Source of the DNA: Gammaproteobacteria bacterium
GTDB lineage: Bacteria; Pseudomonadota; Gammaproteobacteria; Thiohalobacterales; Thiohalobacteraceae
Assembly (NCBI GenBank): GCA_016214925.1
Contig: JACRMO010000202.1
Span: 1 to 8,727, forward strand
Reading direction: 5' to 3'
DNA: 8,727 bases
Shown one piece after another: positions 5,771-8,727 of the stretch (position 1 is the stretch's first letter; each line of letters begins with the position of its first letter). The translations under genes and the position numbers were made by a program. Under the pieces are notes generated by a model. The model was not told the origin of the DNA and did not search any database. It was given only the letters and a program-made list of their open reading frames with translations.

Positions 5771-6361
5771 CTACAACAGCGGAACCAACACCGGCCAGAC
5801 CGTGTCCAGTAGACGGGATTGAGCCTCGGCGCGCGGGTGGATGCGGTCGGGCTGCATGAGCGCGGGATCGGTGGCCACGCCTTCGAGCAGGAACGGCACC
5901 AGCTCTGCATCCAGTTCCCGCGCGAGCTTGGGGTAAATCGCGGCGAAGGCATTCGTATAGGTCGCACCGTAATTGGGCGGCAGGCGCATGCCGAGCAACA
6001 GCACGCGCGCACCGGCTCCGCGCGCGGCTTCGATCATCGCCCGCAGATTGGCCTCGGTCTGCCGTGTGAGCAACGCCGGCAGCCGTGTCCGACCGCCGGC
6101 GCTGGTCTCGCCGCTGACGCTGGCGTTGACCACTTGATGCGGTTTGCCCTGCGCGTGAATGCGCGCCTGCAACAGCGCAACCCAGCCGGCCTCGAGTTCG
6201 ATACCATAAGCGGCACTGATGCTGTCGCCGAACACCAGGATGCGCGACGGCATACGTTCTCCAGCATCGGCACCCGCATCTGCCCATGCATCGACAGGCG
6301 CCGCGAACGGCAGCCAACCCAACAGGGTGCAGAGAATGAATCGACAACAGAACCCGCTCAT
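5771..6361 (-). CDS. tesA: TesA-like SGNH esterase/thioesterase with block III missing
   Basis: 196 residues. Periplasmic SGNH-fold lipase/thioesterase I family, hydrolysing acyl esters and thioesters. A signal peptide (residues 1 to about 26, ending DAWA) precedes block I, VFGDSIS, with nucleophile S47. Block II is NASVSGETS (oxyanion G84). Block V is PDRIHP with D172 and H175. The segment MRLPPNYGATYTNAFAAIYPKLA matches TesA closely. Between LPALLTR (to R100) and QTEANLRAM, family members carry about 20-25 residues including the GxND block whose Asn completes the oxyanion hole. Here they are absent, an in-frame loss near 6060-6066. The product is probably catalytically dead or strongly impaired. 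The start at 6361 gives a proper signal peptide and overlaps the divergent ybbA by 26 bases. Upstream in-frame codons extend into ybbA and are unlikely. Family call is firm; activity is doubtful. Confidence 0.85.
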   Translation of the reverse strand: MSGFCCRFILCTLLGWLPFAAPVDAWADAGADAGERMPSRILVFGDSISAAYGIELEAGWVALLQARIHAQGKPHQVVNASVSGETSAGGRTRLPALLTRQTEANLRAMIEAARGAGARVLLLGMRLPPNYGATYTNAFAAIYPKLARELDAELVPFLLEGVATDPALMQPDRIHPRAEAQSRLLDTVWPVLVPLL

Positions 6362-6906
6362 ATGCACGCAACACCTCGGCAAGACCGTCCCGACGCAGGC
6401 CGGCACGCTGACGATCCTGGACAATATCGAGATCGAGATCAACCGTGGCGACAGTCTGGCCATTGTCGGTGCCTCGGGCTCGGGCAAATCCACGCTGTTG
6501 GGTCTGCTCGCCGGACTCGATATACCGAGCAGTGGCGAAGTCTGGCTGGAGCAGACCTGTCTGAGCGCATTGGACGAGGACGGCCGCGCCCGCCTGCGCG
6601 CCGCGCATATGGGTTTCGTGTTTCAGTCGTTCCAATTACTGCCGAGTCTCACCGCATTGGAGAACGTGATGCTGCCGCTGGAACTGGCGGGTGCACGCGA
6701 TGCGCAGGCACACGCGCGCGACTGGCTGGAGCGGGTCGGCCTGGGCCCGCGTCTCGAACACACGCCGCGTCAGCTACCTGCTGTTCGAATTGAATCAGGC
6801 GCAACACACCACGCTGGTGCTGGTCACACACGATGTCGAACTGGCGCAACGCTGCACCCGGCATCTGCACCTCGACGCCGGCCGTTGCCTGGAGAACATC
6901 GCGTGA
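6336..6906 (+). pseudogene. ybbA: YbbA-type ABC transporter ATPase, internal deletion and frameshift
   Basis: ATPase subunit of the YbbA/LolD/MacB-like class, the partner of the adjacent permease. From the ATG at 6336, residues 1-147 are normal: Walker A GASGSGKST (45-53, K51), Q-loop GFVFQSFQLLP (Q97), and the helical region to PRQL at 6776. The next part should be LSGGEQQR, Walker B (ADEPTGNLD) and D-loop. Instead the sequence jumps at about 6775-6778 to LLFELNQAQH in the next frame, then VTHD with the H-loop His at 6829-6831, ending at TGA 6904-6906. About 39-40 codons are missing and the deletion length is 2 modulo 3, hence the frameshift. Without signature and Walker B it cannot hydrolyse ATP. 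A possible ribosome binding site AGGG lies at 6324-6327. The original stop overlapped the permease GTG start, so the two genes were coupled. Confidence 0.88.
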
Positions 6907-8727
6907 GGCGCACGCCGGCCTTGGCCGTACGCCTGCTCGGACGCGATTGGCGCGCCGGCGAGATCCAGGCGCTATTGTTCGCGCTCGCCATCGCCGCAGC
7001 CACCACCACAGCGATCACTGCCTTCTCGGAACGCCTCAAACTCGCCTTCGCCGACCAGACCGGCGAATTACTCGGCGCGGATCTGGTGGTGGAAAGTTCG
7101 CGGCCGATTCCCGCCGCGTGGCTCGCGCAGGCTGACACGCGCGGTCTGCGCAGCACCGGCGCGGTCGAGTTTGCGAGCATGGCGGTCGCCGCCAGCGGTC
7201 TGCAGCTGGTCGGCGTCAAGGCCGTCGGCGATGACTACCCGTTACGCGGCGCCGTGCGCGTCGCGGCCGAACCTTATGGCGTCGAACGTCCCGCGACGCA
7301 CATGCCCGCGCCGGGCACGCTGTGGATCGAAGCGCGACTGTTCGCGATACTCAAGTTACAGCTCGGTGACAGTCTGCGCCTCGGCGAGGCCGATTTCCGC
7401 ATCGCGCAGGTGCTCGGCTTCGAGCCCAGCCGCGGCGGCGACATTCTCAATCTCTCGCCGCGCGTACTCATGCATCTCGACGATCTACCGCGCACGCAGC
7501 TCATCCAACCGGGCAGTCGCGTGAGTTATCGCGCACTGTTCGCTGGCGAGGCCGAACGCATCGCCGGGTTTCGGCAGTGGTTGGAGCCACAACTCGCCGA
7601 ACAGGACCGCCTGATCGACGCACGCACCGGGCGCCCCACCATCGGCAATGCGCTGGACAAGGCGGAACGTTATCTGGGTTTGGCATCGCTGGTGGCAATC
7701 GGCTTGGCCGGCGTCGCGGTGGCGATGGCCGCGCGCCGCTACAGTCTGCGTCATTACGACATCAGCGCCATGCTGCGTTGTCTCGGCGCGGTGCAGCGCG
7801 ACATCGTTGCGTTGTATCTGTGGCAGATGTTGCTGTTGGGACTCGCTGGCAGCGCGGTCGGCGCGGCCTTCGGCTGGCTGGCGCAACTGGGATTGGTGCA
7901 ACTGCTCGCCGGGCTGCTACCGCTGACACCACCGCAAGCGGGACCGTGGCCGTTGCTGCTCGGCATGGCCACGGGTTTAGTCACGCTCGCGGGATTCGCG
8001 CTGCCGCCGGTATTGCGCTTGCGGCAAGTTCCACCGTTGCGCGTACTGCGCCGCGATCTCGCGCCGCTGCCGCCGCGCGCCCGGCTGGTCTATGGTCTCG
8101 CATTGCTCACGCTGTTCGCGTTGATGTGGCGCTATACGGACGATGCGCAACTCACGCTGTTCATCGCCGGCGGCGCGGCGGCGAGCGTGCTGCTGTTGCT
8201 CGGCTTGGCGCTGCTGTTGTTGCGTGCTGTGCGCCAAATACATCAGATACGCCGGCTGCATCAGGGCACAGGCACGACCTGGCGTTTTGGCGTTAACAGT
8301 CTGTGGCGACGCGGCGCGTCCAGCGTCGGCCAGATCGCCGCCTTCGGCTTGGTGATCCTGGCCATGAGCCTGACCGCGCTGCTGCGCACCGATCTGCTGG
8401 AAAGCTGGCAGACGCAACTGCCGGACAACGCGCCCAATCAATTCGCCATCAACATTCTGCCCGAGGTGCGCGCGGCGTTCAGCGGATTTCTCGCGCACGA
8501 GGGCATTCATAGCGCGCCCGTGTATCCCGTGGTGCGCGGACGGCTGGCTGCCATCAACGCCACGCCGGTGCGTCGAGCGGTGACCAAAGAGGCGCAGGAC
8601 AACAACGCCCTGCACCGCGATCTGAATCTCACCTGGAGCGCGACACTGCCGGCGGACAACCGCATCGTTGCCGGTACATGGATTACTGAGATGACAGACA
8701 AAGGCATTCCCGTGTCGGTCGAGGCCA
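6903..8727 (+). CDS. ybbP: YbbP-type FtsX-like ABC permease (3' end cut by window)
   Basis: 608 residues visible from the GTG at 6903, overlapping the ybbA stop by four bases; relatives are about 800 or more residues, so roughly a quarter lies beyond the window. Inner-membrane permease of the FtsX/MacB/LolC class. Seen: a first membrane helix at 21-41 (LLFALAIAAATTTAITAF), a periplasmic domain at about 42-255, helices near 258-277, 301-335, 348-372, 397-409, 416-441 and 476-495, then a second periplasmic domain from 496 to the edge. This tandem layout of two FtsX units fits YbbP. The frame is intact throughout. Because of the ybbA frameshift, the open frame beginning at 6336 passes through 42 out-of-frame codons (6777-6902) straight into this gene, so a fusion protein is possible. 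With YbbA broken, this permease lacks its normal motor. Family function: transport or extraction linked to TesA; substrate uncertain. Confidence 0.87.
   Translation, partial: MRRTPALAVRLLGRDWRAGEIQALLFALAIAAATTTAITAFSERLKLAFADQTGELLGADLVVESSRPIPAAWLAQADTRGLRSTGAVEFASMAVAASGLQLVGVKAVGDDYPLRGAVRVAAEPYGVERPATHMPAPGTLWIEARLFAILKLQLGDSLRLGEADFRIAQVLGFEPSRGGDILNLSPRVLMHLDDLPRTQLIQPGSRVSYRALFAGEAERIAGFRQWLEPQLAEQDRLIDARTGRPTIGNALDKAERYLGLASLVAIGLAGVAVAMAARRYSLRHYDISAMLRCLGAVQRDIVALYLWQMLLLGLAGSAVGAAFGWLAQLGLVQLLAGLLPLTPPQAGPWPLLLGMATGLVTLAGFALPPVLRLRQVPPLRVLRRDLAPLPPRARLVYGLALLTLFALMWRYTDDAQLTLFIAGGAAASVLLLLGLALLLLRAVRQIHQIRRLHQGTGTTWRFGVNSLWRRGASSVGQIAAFGLVILAMSLTALLRTDLLESWQTQLPDNAPNQFAINILPEVRAAFSGFLAHEGIHSAPVYPVVRGRLAAINATPVRRAVTKEAQDNNALHRDLNLTWSATLPADNRIVAGTWITEMTDKGIPVSVEA

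Noticed and set aside
5511..6635. 374-codon minus-strand open frame
   Set aside because: Overlaps tesA and ybbA in another frame, is Arg-rich, and includes translated REP sequence (SPDEAQRNPG), a known artefact.
5819..6793. 324-codon plus-strand open frame
   Set aside because: Antisense to tesA and out of frame with ybbA; low-complexity Arg/Gly-rich composition.
7577..8615. Several open frames on both strands inside the permease gene
   Set aside because: Shadows of the intact permease frame, which shows consistent membrane helices.

Overview
The window looks like a chromosomal segment of a high-GC proteobacterium, most likely a gammaproteobacterium. This rests on a divergent tesA / ybbA-ybbP locus, a CHAD-domain gene, REP-like elements of the GTAGCCCGGAT type, and a VPxPA/PEP-CTERM-type exported protein. 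I cannot name the genus. No sequence search was run; all family calls come from motifs read by eye.

Left part (1-2600): an accessory region. A short tyrosine recombinase gene runs leftward off the window edge, with its catalytic Tyr beyond the edge. Divergent from it, after about 280 bases without a convincing gene, is a less GC-rich gene for a 580-residue secreted protein. It is built from roughly 48-residue Gly/Ser-rich beta repeats and ends in a VPVPA membrane-sorting tail.

Middle part (2595-4465): a non-coding stretch with small hairpins, then a decayed fragment copied from the neighbouring CHAD gene (39-bp in-frame deletion plus a 2-bp insertion). Next come a strong UUCG-loop terminator with no visible gene in front of it and an intact class II Fic protein gene (putative AMP transferase with a C-terminal winged helix). 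The CHAD fragment and the intact CHAD gene lie in the same orientation on either side of fic, so fic sits between 225-262 bp direct repeats. A decayed REP-like element separates fic from the convergent CHAD gene.

Right part (4465-8727): core-type genes. The CHAD gene (polyphosphate-binding family) and tesA (SGNH esterase/thioesterase) point left, with a head-to-head pair of REP-like hairpins between them. ybbA (ABC ATPase) and ybbP (FtsX-type permease, cut by the window edge) point right and overlap the tesA start. Two of these genes are damaged. tesA has lost, in frame, the block III GxND segment of the SGNH fold. ybbA has lost the ABC signature and Walker B region with a frameshift, so its first half now reads openly into the permease frame. 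In the usual arrangement YbbA and YbbP form an inner-membrane ABC complex associated with the periplasmic esterase TesA; here the complex as encoded is probably not functional, unless the deletions are assembly errors.

I see no CRISPR array, tRNA, rRNA or complete insertion sequence. The points most worth checking are the internal deletions in tesA, ybbA and the CHAD copy, and the fic gene bracketed by CHAD repeats.
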